A DNA stretch of 12,962 nucleotides from assembly GCA_003164305.1 (NCBI GenBank), contig PLSZ01000228.1, positions 4,958-17,919 on the forward strand. Reading direction: 5' to 3'. Position numbers and translations under genes: made by a program. Positions 1 through 6,080 of this stretch are shown piece by piece. This DNA is from Acetobacteraceae bacterium (GTDB taxonomy: Bacteria > Pseudomonadota > Alphaproteobacteria > Acetobacterales > Acetobacteraceae). Below the pieces are notes generated by a model that did not search any database, was not told the origin of the DNA, and saw only the letters and a program-made list of their open reading frames with translations. The stretch's first letter is position 1. Each line of letters opens with the position of its first letter.

Positions 1-13
1 GACGACGAAAGGT

Positions 14-26
14 TCGAGGATGACGT
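14..26. repeat. Possible remnant of the REP-like element
   Basis: The 13 bases cgaggatgacgtt are identical to those at 10241-10253, the outer edge of the inverted repeat between fliE and fliQ. The palindromic core (ggg-tcgag-ccc) that should precede them is missing, so this is either a degenerate end of a third copy or chance. The rest of 1-197 shows no convincing gene: the short open frames on both strands have no recognisable sequence. Confidence 0.25.
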
Positions 27-197
27 TCGGGGAAAGGTTTTCCCTTCGCCGGTCTTATCTAAATGCTTATGGGGTCCAACCCTGTTCCGTGCCCATCGAT
101 GAACCGGGATCCTCAGCGGCATTCACTGAACCCGCGCCAATTCGTGGTGCCAGTTCGCCTGATCGGGAACCCGATGCCCCGGTCAATCAATCCGCGC

Positions 198-572
198 TTA
201 GTACGAGGAGGGAATGCCCCGCGGCGCGACCGCCGTTCCGTTCGCGAGCATCCCGAATCCGAGGAGGCAGGATGTCTCGCCACCGGCTCCGATGAGCACG
301 TTGACAACCGCCGTGGCATGTAGGCTCAGCGCTTTGACCTGGAGCTGACGTACCGCCTCGCTGCTCGCGGCTTCCCGGGTCTGGGCGCAAGCATAACCAG
401 AAATCGGGCTGATCGATCCGACTCCGGGCGGCGCCGGCATGCCAAGCGGCAGAATTTTCACGTGCACCATGGCGTCACCGGTGGCTTGCGGCACTTGTCG
501 CACGTCGACCACCTCCGTCGGCGGCGCGCACCGGGTCAACGCCAGCAGACCGGCGATCCAGCAGATCACCAT
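198..572 (-). CDS. RcsF-like small protein, possible lipoprotein
   Basis: About 124 residues when started at the ATG ending at 572. That start gives a short hydrophobic N-terminus (MVICWIAGLLALTRCAPP) resembling a lipoprotein signal with Cys15 as the lipidated residue. The residue before the Cys is Arg, which is atypical for a lipobox. The frame stays open to an ATG at 722, but that extension is Arg/Gly-rich and would bury the signal. The rest runs ISGYAC, then an alanine-rich helix (EAVRQLQVKALSLHATAVVNV), a second Cys (GETSC) and a terminal NGTAVA. This order, Cys, helix ending in a buried AV strand, Cys, then GTA[VL], is that of RcsF and related YbjQ-fold proteins, where RcsF senses envelope stress. 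RcsF's last Cys pair is not fully conserved here. It is divergent from fliJ. A role in envelope sensing is inference; DUF4156-type lipoproteins are an alternative. Confidence 0.5.
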   Translation of the reverse strand: MVICWIAGLLALTRCAPPTEVVDVRQVPQATGDAMVHVKILPLGMPAPPGVGSISPISGYACAQTREAASSEAVRQLQVKALSLHATAVVNVLIGAGGETSCLLGFGMLANGTAVAPRGIPSSY

Positions 573-850
573 CGTTCTGGTGCCCACCCGCCGGGAGTGG
601 TCGCCTCGCGGACAGGAGGCCGCGCCACAACCGCCAACGCCGTCGATCGAGATGGATTCGGTGATTATTTCCATATGTCGCCTATACCGGACATCGCCGT
701 GGGTTCGCCAGACGCGATCCATTCGCCGCCGCGGTCCCGCTGGCGGATTTGTGACGCCCGAGTCCCGATGAAGGCGCGCTGCAACGTTTCGCTGATAGTT
801 TCGAACCTGCCGGGCAAAAGGTCCGGGATGGCAATCGCGGGAGTGTTTCC

Positions 851-1273
851 ATGCGCGGCGTACCTCTGCTCCTCCGACTGGCTCAGCATGATCTGGAGGA
901 GCGCCGGTCCGATCTGGGCTGCATAAGCCGCGCCAGAACAGACACCGAGACAGCGATCGACGCGATCAACGAAACGATCAGCGCTGAGACGAGCATCGCC
1001 ATGACCGACCCCGTCGGGATGGCGGTTTTCAGTGCCTGGATGAGCCAGTCCACTCGAAGCAGGGCACGCCTGCGGGACCGTTTCCAGGAACTGAACAAGA
1101 GCGCCGACGCGGCGCGGGAAAACCTGCGTGACACGGCTGCCCAGGTAAAGCGGCTGGAAATCGTGTTGGATACCGCGCGATCGAATGAACGGCGCGCATC
1201 GGCGAAACAGGCTGATGTCATGGCAGATGAGCTTGAAGCGGTTCGCTGGGCCGAATTCATCTCTCAACGATAG
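851..1273 (+). CDS. fliJ: FliJ-like flagellar export protein
   Basis: A 140-residue, highly charged, mostly helical protein. The N-terminus (LLLRLAQHDLEERRSDLG) and the long amphipathic C-terminal helix (about residues 70-130, with RLRDRFQELNKSADAARENL and QVKRLEIVLDTARSNE) have the layout of FliJ, a two-helix antiparallel coiled coil. FliJ sits in the FliI hexamer like the gamma subunit of F1-ATPase and contacts FlhA to couple the proton motive force to export. The start is supported by GGAG seven bases upstream of the ATG. Length fits FliJ (about 140-150 residues). FliJ is poorly conserved, so the call rests on shape plus the surrounding flagellar genes. It is not next to fliI (7355-8701), with which it is often co-transcribed, and it runs tail to tail into the ParB-like gene with only ten bases between stops. 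A generic coiled-coil protein remains possible. Confidence 0.6.
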   Translation: MRGVPLLLRLAQHDLEERRSDLGCISRARTDTETAIDAINETISAETSIAMTDPVGMAVFSAWMSQSTRSRARLRDRFQELNKSADAARENLRDTAAQVKRLEIVLDTARSNERRASAKQADVMADELEAVRWAEFISQR

Positions 1274-1283
1274 GTGGCGCCGT

Positions 1284-2999
1284 TCAGATCGGGATGCCGG
1301 GTCGTTTCTGGAAGCGCTGCCAGGCGGCCAGGATTTCGTCGATCTGAGTATTCTGGTCGGCCTTTCGCAAATCGATCAACCGATCCCGCAACTTCAGAAC
1401 GATATGTCCCGCCGGCAGATTGGCTCCCGTTTCCAGACGGTCCAGGAAAACCCGGCCCAGTACTGGATTGACGCGCATCACCCGATACGCGGCGTAAACG
1501 AGTGCCGATGCGCGCCCGTATCTCATGAGTTTTCGCGCGAACCCGCGAAACCGCATCAACTCCGGATGATCCCTGATGACGTCACGAATTTCGGACGATG
1601 TCGGCCTGGCGTGCGGCTCTCCCTCGGGGCGTAGTTCCCGGCGCCACAACAGCACGGCGGTCGCGGAGATCAGCGCCTTATCGCCGAAATCGTCGAACAT
1701 CTCGTCCAGCGCGGGCGCCTTTTTGGCCTGCTTGTCGTACGTCGTGAACGCTTCTTCGGGCAGGCCGTGCATGACCAGCACTTCAATCGGCTGATCGGCC
1801 TCGAGCACCGCGGACAACCGGTGTTGTCCGTTCAGCAGCCGCCCTGACAGGGAAAAGCAAATCGGCTGCGCGTTGAACATCCACTGACCGTTACGAATAT
1901 CGCGTGCGAGCGCCGCGACATGGGCCTGCACGATGTTCCGGTTGCCGCGATTGGCGGCCAGGTATTCTTCGGCACGCTCCGGCCCGATCGTCTCGACCGT
2001 CATCGCATAATCGTCGGCATCATGCATCGCCGAGCCGGTGTCCCGCATCAACCGCGTCTGGGCTTCGGTCCCGAGGTTGGCCTCCGTCGGCTCTCGCAAC
2101 CCCTTGTAGCCAGGCAACTTCGGGAACGGTTCACCGACGCGTGCCGGCTGATTGATGTCGGTCCAGACATAGGCATCGCTGCGTGTGCCGTGGACCGTAT
2201 CGTTCAGCGCCTTGATACACAGCGCGAACAAAGTGATGACCGGGACCCGGCGCGCGGGATCGGCGCGGCCTTCGACCAGGCGGCGGCGGATCATGACGCC
2301 GGGTTCGTCCGCCTTGAACCGGTCGGGATGGGCGATCGCATCCAAGAATCGGCGAATGGCGGTCCGGTCCGCCTGTAAAGCCATGAAACTCAACGGGGTA
2401 CGGATCGCCTCCGTCAGTAGCCGCGCCGGATGGTCGAGGCTGAATTTCACCGCCGTATCGAGTTCCTCCCGATTGGCTTCGAGGGCTCGCTCCATCGCGC
2501 TCCATGGCGGGGTGGCGGTGCCGCGGGTCAGGGTTCCCGCCTCGTAACGGATCAATTTGGCCAGCAAATTGGCCATCGCGGCGGGATGCGGGATGCCGCG
2601 GGTCTCCAGCACGCCCGTGAACGAGCGCCGGCGCTGCTGGTCGATGGTATGCACCGTGTCGTCCGGAATGTTCTCGGCCAGGACGGTGACAAATGGCGCA
2701 TCCGCTTCGACGCAGGCATAAAGCCGCTGCACGCCATCCAGCAAAACGCCTTTGCGGGACAGGATGATTGGCATACCATTCAGGATCCATTCACCATTTC
2801 GCATCGCATGCGCGTAGGCGGTGACGGCGGCCTGGTTGCGTCGCGTGCCAGAACGCCTCACCGTCAGAAAGGACTGGGCCATGTCCGGCGTGATCCGAAC
2901 GACGGAAAACCGCGGCTGATCCTGGCCGCCGGGCTGGATTGGCGCCGACGGGTCGGACAGCACATTCGTTTGTTCGGCGCGAGGACGCTCGTCCCGCAT
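1284..2999 (-). CDS. Tandem ParB-like domain protein
   Basis: A 571-residue soluble protein made of two similar modules. Each starts with a ParB/sulfiredoxin-like N-domain: residues about 32-130 (HAMRNGEWILNGMPIILS, then LLDGVQRLYACVEAD) and about 334-435 (RDIRNGQWMFNAQPICFS, then LLNGQHRLSAVLEAD). Each is followed by a helical region (about 140-310 and 440-560). The second copy keeps the GQHR motif at 391-394 that corresponds to the nucleotide/catalytic motif of ParB-like domains; the first has GVQR instead, so it is probably altered in activity. A GAGG ribosome-binding site lies six bases before the ATG. No helix-turn-helix typical of chromosomal ParB is obvious, and there is no ParA partner here. 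Such proteins are best known from phages and accessory DNA, where function is mostly unknown. Nothing ties it to motility apart from position between fliJ and flgJ. DNA binding or nuclease activity is inferred, not shown. Confidence 0.75.
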   Translation of the reverse strand: MRDERPRAEQTNVLSDPSAPIQPGGQDQPRFSVVRITPDMAQSFLTVRRSGTRRNQAAVTAYAHAMRNGEWILNGMPIILSRKGVLLDGVQRLYACVEADAPFVTVLAENIPDDTVHTIDQQRRRSFTGVLETRGIPHPAAMANLLAKLIRYEAGTLTRGTATPPWSAMERALEANREELDTAVKFSLDHPARLLTEAIRTPLSFMALQADRTAIRRFLDAIAHPDRFKADEPGVMIRRRLVEGRADPARRVPVITLFALCIKALNDTVHGTRSDAYVWTDINQPARVGEPFPKLPGYKGLREPTEANLGTEAQTRLMRDTGSAMHDADDYAMTVETIGPERAEEYLAANRGNRNIVQAHVAALARDIRNGQWMFNAQPICFSLSGRLLNGQHRLSAVLEADQPIEVLVMHGLPEEAFTTYDKQAKKAPALDEMFDDFGDKALISATAVLLWRRELRPEGEPHARPTSSEIRDVIRDHPELMRFRGFARKLMRYGRASALVYAAYRVMRVNPVLGRVFLDRLETGANLPAGHIVLKLRDRLIDLRKADQNTQIDEILAAWQRFQKRPGIPI

Positions 3000-3115
3000 G
3001 AAATCCTCGTTCTTTGGCGTGTCCAGGCCATTTTTTGCCCGTCACGACCACGGTGTAAGGCGGAGGTTCTCTCCGCGGGTGATGCGCCGGCGGCTTTAAT
3101 AGGGCGGCCGCGCCA

Positions 3116-3141
3116 GAATTCAAGAACATTCTCTCGAATTC
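3116..3141. promoter_or_regulatory. Nested dyad in divergent parB-like/flgJ spacer
   Basis: Reading inward, the site is GAATTC, a, AGAA, ca, TTCT, ctc, GAATTC: two 6-bp palindromes flank an inner AGAA/TTCT inverted pair. It lies in a markedly AT-richer stretch (about 3116-3206) between the divergent ParB-like gene and flgJ. The position suits an operator read by a dimeric regulator controlling either gene, but no protein is identified and chance is possible. The remainder of 3000-3205 holds no gene. Confidence 0.3.
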
Positions 3142-3205
3142 AGACGCTTCCCACTTTACAGAGTATTCTATCACAAGAAATGGCCGTACGCTCGTAAAAT
3201 TTCGC

Positions 3206-3568
3206 ATGGGTTTGAAGCGATGCTGCAAGGACACCCCGGCTAAGACCGCCCGGATGGGACCAACGACAACCCTGAGCGCGGCGCAGGCCATCGCGGCGGT
3301 TCCCGCCAACGGAACATCCGCGCAGGCGGCGAAAGTGCATCGAGTCGCGAAGCAGTTCGAGGCCATGTTCATGACAGAAATGCTCCACCAGTCACATGGT
3401 AAATCGCGCGCGACGGGGGTGTTTCGCGCCGGTGAGGGGGAGACCGCGATGCAGCCTTTCATGGACCAGGCGCTGGGTGACGCGATGGCGTCTCGCGGCG
3501 GAACCGGTCTCGCCCAGTCGATCGAACAAGTGCTTGGACGGCAAATGGCAGCGAGGAGCGGAAAATGA
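3206..3568 (+). CDS. flgJ: FlgJ-type rod-binding protein, single domain
   Basis: A 120-residue protein whose residues about 46-112 match the rod-binding domain at the N-terminus of FlgJ: AKQFEAMFMTEMLHQ, then the glycine-rich FRAGEGETAMQPFMDQALGDAMA, then GTGLAQSIEQVL. In the periplasm this domain acts as scaffold/cap for rod assembly. The C-terminal peptidoglycan hydrolase domain found in enterobacterial FlgJ is absent, as is usual in alphaproteobacteria, so a separate enzyme must open the wall. Start choice is uncertain: neither the ATG at 3206 nor the in-frame ATG at 3254 has a good ribosome-binding site. The later one gives MGPTTTLSAAQ, a more typical beginning, and would leave the TTTCGCA motif at 3201-3207 upstream of the gene. 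The stop overlaps the next start (ATGA), so the two genes are translationally coupled. Confidence 0.85.
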   Translation: MGLKRCCKDTPAKTARMGPTTTLSAAQAIAAVPANGTSAQAAKVHRVAKQFEAMFMTEMLHQSHGKSRATGVFRAGEGETAMQPFMDQALGDAMASRGGTGLAQSIEQVLGRQMAARSGK

Positions 3569-3966
3569 GTGGAGCCCCGACCTTTTTCATCAACGCGGCC
3601 CGGAGGATGACGGAATCTTTGCAAAAAGAAACAGCACTCGCCCGCCAGGGATCCCTGGGTGACCTGGCCGCCGCCGCCGAGGCCAAGAAAATCGCGCTTC
3701 AACAATTCTCCGATGCCTGCGCCGCGCGCGGCCGCACGCCAGCCGCAACCGACGCGGAACGTTCCGACCTGCGCCGGCTGTTATCGGCCGCGGACGAAAA
3801 TGCCCTGATTCTTGAGGCAGTTAGCGCTACGCTCCAGGATCTGGCGAGGAAGGTTCGCGCGGTGGCCGCGGCGCTCGCGGATCCGGGTACCTATACGTTA
3901 CCCGGACGTCCTGGCTGCGGGTCCGCCCGTCACGTTCTGGCCGCTCGCGTCGATGCCACCGCGTAG
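3565..3966 (+). CDS. flgN: FlgN-like export chaperone
   Basis: A 133-residue helical, alanine- and charge-rich protein. Residues 15-50 (MTESLQKETALARQGSLGDL, then an EAKKIALQQF stretch) follow the FlgN pattern: a helix with paired acidic residues, a short G-x-L turn, then a lysine-containing helix. A second helical hairpin follows (SDLRRLLSAADENALILEAV). FlgN chaperones the hook-filament junction proteins FlgK and FlgL and delivers them to the export gate. It starts within the flgJ stop codon, so the pair is one translational unit immediately upstream of flagellin. The last 30 residues (PGRPGCGSARHVLAARVDATA) look unstructured. FlgN-type proteins diverge strongly; another small flagellar chaperone is the main alternative. 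Confidence 0.55.
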   Translation: MSGAPTFFINAARRMTESLQKETALARQGSLGDLAAAAEAKKIALQQFSDACAARGRTPAATDAERSDLRRLLSAADENALILEAVSATLQDLARKVRAVAAALADPGTYTLPGRPGCGSARHVLAARVDATA

Positions 3967-3993
3967 AAATCGCGAAACACCATAATATTTCTC

Positions 3994-4022
3994 TTGCTTC
4001 CGCCGCGATTTTTCGCTAAACA
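3994..4022 (+). promoter_or_regulatory. Candidate sigma70-like promoter for flagellin
   Basis: TTGCTT (3994-3999) and TAAACA (4017-4022) are separated by exactly 17 bases in an AT-rich stretch, which fits a weak housekeeping-type promoter. It is overlapped by a direct repeat: cgcgaaacacca (3971-3982) and cgctaaacacca (4014-4025), 11 of 12 identical and 43 bases apart. No good sigma54 (GG-N10-GC) or sigma28 promoter was seen in 3967-4113. Confidence 0.3.
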
Positions 4023-4079
4023 CCACGATGTCGCCACGGACTTCCCTCTCTGAGGGTGTGGCACCTGCGTCAGAAGGGC

Positions 4080-4107
4080 GCTCCCGATATCCACCCTGAA
4101 TGGGAGC
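4080..4107 (+). promoter_or_regulatory. SD-masking stem in the flagellin leader
   Basis: GCTCCC (4080-4085) is the exact reverse complement of GGGAGC (4102-4107), whose GGGAG is the flagellin ribosome-binding site seven bases before the ATG. The 16-base loop lies between. A small upstream hairpin (CCCTC-tct-GAGGG, 4044-4056) lies in the same leader if transcription begins near the candidate promoter. Such a fold could hold translation off until opened. In Caulobacter, FlbT acts on the flagellin mRNA leader, and flbT is encoded just downstream here, so FlbT is the obvious candidate; that link is inference. Confidence 0.45.
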
Positions 4108-4113
4108 CAACCA

Positions 4114-5010
4114 ATGTCTTCATCTGTACTCACGAACACCGGCGCCATGATCGCTCTCCAGAACCTGGAAGCGACGAACATGAGCCTGAATAACGTCCAG
4201 AATCAGGTCTCGACCGGCCTGGCCGTCAATTCTGCGAAAGACAACGCCGCTACCTGGGTCGTCTCGACCACCATGAACACCAACATCGCTTCGTTGACCC
4301 AGGTCGGACAAAATCTCGGCAACGCCGATTCCATCCTTGGCACCGCCGTATCCGGGTCCAGTGAAATCAGCAGCCTGATTTCGCAAATCCGCACCGCGGT
4401 CACGTCCACCCAGGATCCTTCGACGGACGTCGCCGCGACGCAGAACCAGGTCGATCAATTGGTCAACCAAATCAACGCGACGGTGACCAGTTCCAACTTC
4501 AACGGCGTCAATCTGATCGATGGCAGCAACGCGGGCGGCCTGAGCTTCCTGGCCGCCACCGCCAACGACTACACCCAGGCCGGCGCGGCCTCGACCACGA
4601 TCTCGACCGGCGCGGGGGCCAATCTCACCACGTCGGCAACCGGCACGGACGCGACGATGACGGCGTTGTTCAATCTGGTGGACAGCGCCGGCAGCGGCGG
4701 TGGGTTGGCGTCGATCACCAGCGCCACTCTCGATGCCTCGTTGAAGACGATTGATACCGCGGCGACCACCGTGAAGAACTCGGCGGCGCAATTCGGCGCG
4801 GTGCAGTCGAACGTCGATGCGCAGCAGACCTTCGTCAACAATCTGGCGAATACGCTGACCAGCGGCGTCGGCAACATGGTCGATGCGAACATGACAGCCG
4901 AATCCGCGAAACTGAGCGCGTTGCAGGTTCAGCAACAGCTCGGCACCCAGGCTCTGACGATCGCCAACCAGGCGCCGCAGATGCTGCTCAAATTGATGCA
5001 ATCGGCGTAA
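4114..5010 (+). CDS. Flagellin, short alphaproteobacterial type
   Basis: A 298-residue filament subunit. The N-terminal D0/D1 region (about 1-145) has ALQNLEATNMSLNNVQNQVS, the conserved NSAKDNAATW segment, and QVDQLVNQINATVTSSNFNG followed by VNLIDGS. The C-terminal D1/D0 region (about 195-298) ends with ALQVQQQLGTQALTIANQAP and a hydrophobic terminus. The middle (about 150-195) is short and Ala/Thr/Gly-rich, so the surface-exposed D2/D3 domains are essentially absent, as in many alphaproteobacterial flagellins. It contains no Cys. GGGAG seven bases upstream fixes the start. It is exported without a cleaved signal peptide through the FlhA/FliQ gate, probably after the FlgN-like gene product's clients. 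The leader fold and the flaF-flbT genes directly behind point to post-transcriptional control. Copy number of flagellin genes elsewhere in the genome is unknown, so no fljK/fljL-type symbol is assigned. Confidence 0.95.
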   Translation: MSSSVLTNTGAMIALQNLEATNMSLNNVQNQVSTGLAVNSAKDNAATWVVSTTMNTNIASLTQVGQNLGNADSILGTAVSGSSEISSLISQIRTAVTSTQDPSTDVAATQNQVDQLVNQINATVTSSNFNGVNLIDGSNAGGLSFLAATANDYTQAGAASTTISTGAGANLTTSATGTDATMTALFNLVDSAGSGGGLASITSATLDASLKTIDTAATTVKNSAAQFGAVQSNVDAQQTFVNNLANTLTSGVGNMVDANMTAESAKLSALQVQQQLGTQALTIANQAPQMLLKLMQSA

Positions 5011-5018
5011 ACCACGGC

Positions 5019-5043
5019 GGAGCCGGCCCGCAAGGCCGGCTCC
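5019..5043 (+). terminator. Hairpin after flagellin
   Basis: GGAGCCGGCC (5019-5028) and GGCCGGCTCC (5034-5043) form a perfect 10-bp stem with a CGCAA loop, starting eight bases after the flagellin stop. A second hairpin follows (GGCGC-gaaat-GCGCC, 5052-5066). There is no T-run, so it may act as a partial terminator or as a 3'-end stabiliser that makes flagellin mRNA more abundant than flaF-flbT mRNA. Confidence 0.55.
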
Positions 5044-5107
5044 AACGCCCGGGCGCGAAATGCGCCGGGTGACAGCGATCAACGCGACGAGGAAGAAGGC
5101 CCGTCTC

Positions 5108-5512
5108 ATGTATTATCCGACTGTCGGCCTGCCAATGGTAGGTCCCGCGGGCGCGAACTCGGTCTATGGCAAGATCATTCGCGACACCGAAAGCGCCCGC
5201 GAAATAGAACTGCGCGTGTTCGAACAAATCACCGCCGCCCTGGAAGAAGCCGAACGGCCCGGGGCGCATTTCACCTCGCGTATCGCCGCCATGCACCGCA
5301 ATCGGGAATTGTGGCTTACCCTGACCTGCGACCTGGCGGACGAGGAGAACGCGTTACCGAAAACCTTGCGGGCTCGCATCATCGGTCTCGGCATCTGGGT
5401 GATGAATGAAACCCAGCGCCTGATGCGGGACGCGGCGTCGCTCGCCGATCTCATTGAGGTCAATCGTTCCATCATACGCGGCCTCGCGACAGCGGCGGAA
5501 GGAGCCCGTTAG
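5108..5512 (+). CDS. flaF: FlaF, flagellin synthesis regulator
   Basis: A 134-residue protein of the FlaF family, found with flbT in alphaproteobacteria. In Caulobacter FlaF is needed for flagellin production and opposes FlbT. Typical features are a YGK motif followed by ESAREIELRVFEQITAALEE, NRELWLTLTCDLADEENALP and the helix LRARIIGLGIWVMNETQRLM. The ATG at 5108 was chosen because it gives the short N-terminus typical of the family (MYYPTVG) and has AAGG eight bases upstream. The frame is open from 5060, but that extension is basic and lies over the second flagellin hairpin. The stop (TAG) abuts the flbT start directly, which indicates one operon. It lies about 100 bases behind flagellin, across the hairpins. 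Confidence 0.9.
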   Translation: MYYPTVGLPMVGPAGANSVYGKIIRDTESAREIELRVFEQITAALEEAERPGAHFTSRIAAMHRNRELWLTLTCDLADEENALPKTLRARIIGLGIWVMNETQRLMRDAASLADLIEVNRSIIRGLATAAEGAR

Positions 5513-6052
5513 ATGCCCCTCAAACTCAAACTCGCCGCGCACGAGCATCTGATCGTGAATGGCGCGGTCATGGTCAATGGCGGATGCCGCACGACGCTGA
5601 TTATCCGCAACTTCGCGCACATCATGCGCGAAAAGGATGTGCTGCAGGAACCGGGCGCGAATACACCAACCAAACGCCTGTATTTCATCGTGCAGGCCAT
5701 GCTGATGCAGCCGCCCGCGCCGCCGGAACTGATGGAAAGCTACAGGCTCGCCCACTCGCAATTGTGCGATGCTTACCTAAAGGATGAGAATCTGGCGATC
5801 CTGGCGGAAGTGGACCGTTTCGTCGCCAGCGGCGATTGCTATAAGGCGATGATGAAGCTGCATCCGCTGATCGCGTATGAAGCGGAGTTGCTCAACATGC
5901 CACAACATGAATGGCGTCGGTCCAGCCCGCCTGGTCCGGCGGTCAACGGAACGCCGGCCAGGCCGCCGGCTTCCGTGCCCGTGCGGCTTTCGCTTCCGCC
6001 GCGCCCGCGCGAACCGGTTCCACGCCCGGAATTGTCCGTCGCCGCCGAGTAG
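5513..6052 (+). CDS. flbT: FlbT, flagellin translation regulator
   Basis: Residues 1-134 are a full FlbT: an N-terminal strand region (LKLAAHEHLIVNGAVM), RTTLIIRNFAHIMRE, the RLYFIVQAMLMQP segment, and the C-terminal helices with ALVDRF-like AEVDRFVASGDCYKAMMKLH. In Caulobacter FlbT represses flagellin synthesis by promoting flagellin mRNA decay through its 5' leader, and it couples filament production to hook completion. AAGGAG eight bases before the ATG is a strong ribosome-binding site, and the gene starts right after the flaF stop. Odd here is a tail of about 44 residues (136-179) with about a dozen prolines and many arginines; family members generally end near residue 135-150. The tail is probably disordered and could contact RNA or a partner. 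Confidence 0.93.
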   Translation: MPLKLKLAAHEHLIVNGAVMVNGGCRTTLIIRNFAHIMREKDVLQEPGANTPTKRLYFIVQAMLMQPPAPPELMESYRLAHSQLCDAYLKDENLAILAEVDRFVASGDCYKAMMKLHPLIAYEAELLNMPQHEWRRSSPPGPAVNGTPARPPASVPVRLSLPPRPREPVPRPELSVAAE

Positions 6053-6080
6053 GGCAGGGCTTGTAACCGGGAGACGGACG

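Noticed and set aside
20..323. Overlapping short frames on both strands at the window start.
   Set aside because: They overlap each other and the RcsF-like gene and have no recognisable domains.
4016..4039. Possible sigma28-type flagellin promoter (TAAA...GCCA).
   Set aside because: The spacer is about three bases too short and the -10 half lacks GATAA; a sigma70-like pair fits better, though weakly.
4120..5109. A 329-codon open frame on the minus strand opposite flagellin.
   Set aside because: It is the antisense shadow of a GC-rich coding region: Arg/Gly-rich, no family resemblance, and the plus strand encodes an unmistakable flagellin.
5877..6080. N-terminal extension of the DUF1217 frame.
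   Set aside because: It overlaps flbT in another frame, is Arg/Pro/Cys-rich, and a good ribosome-binding site precedes the ATG at 6081.
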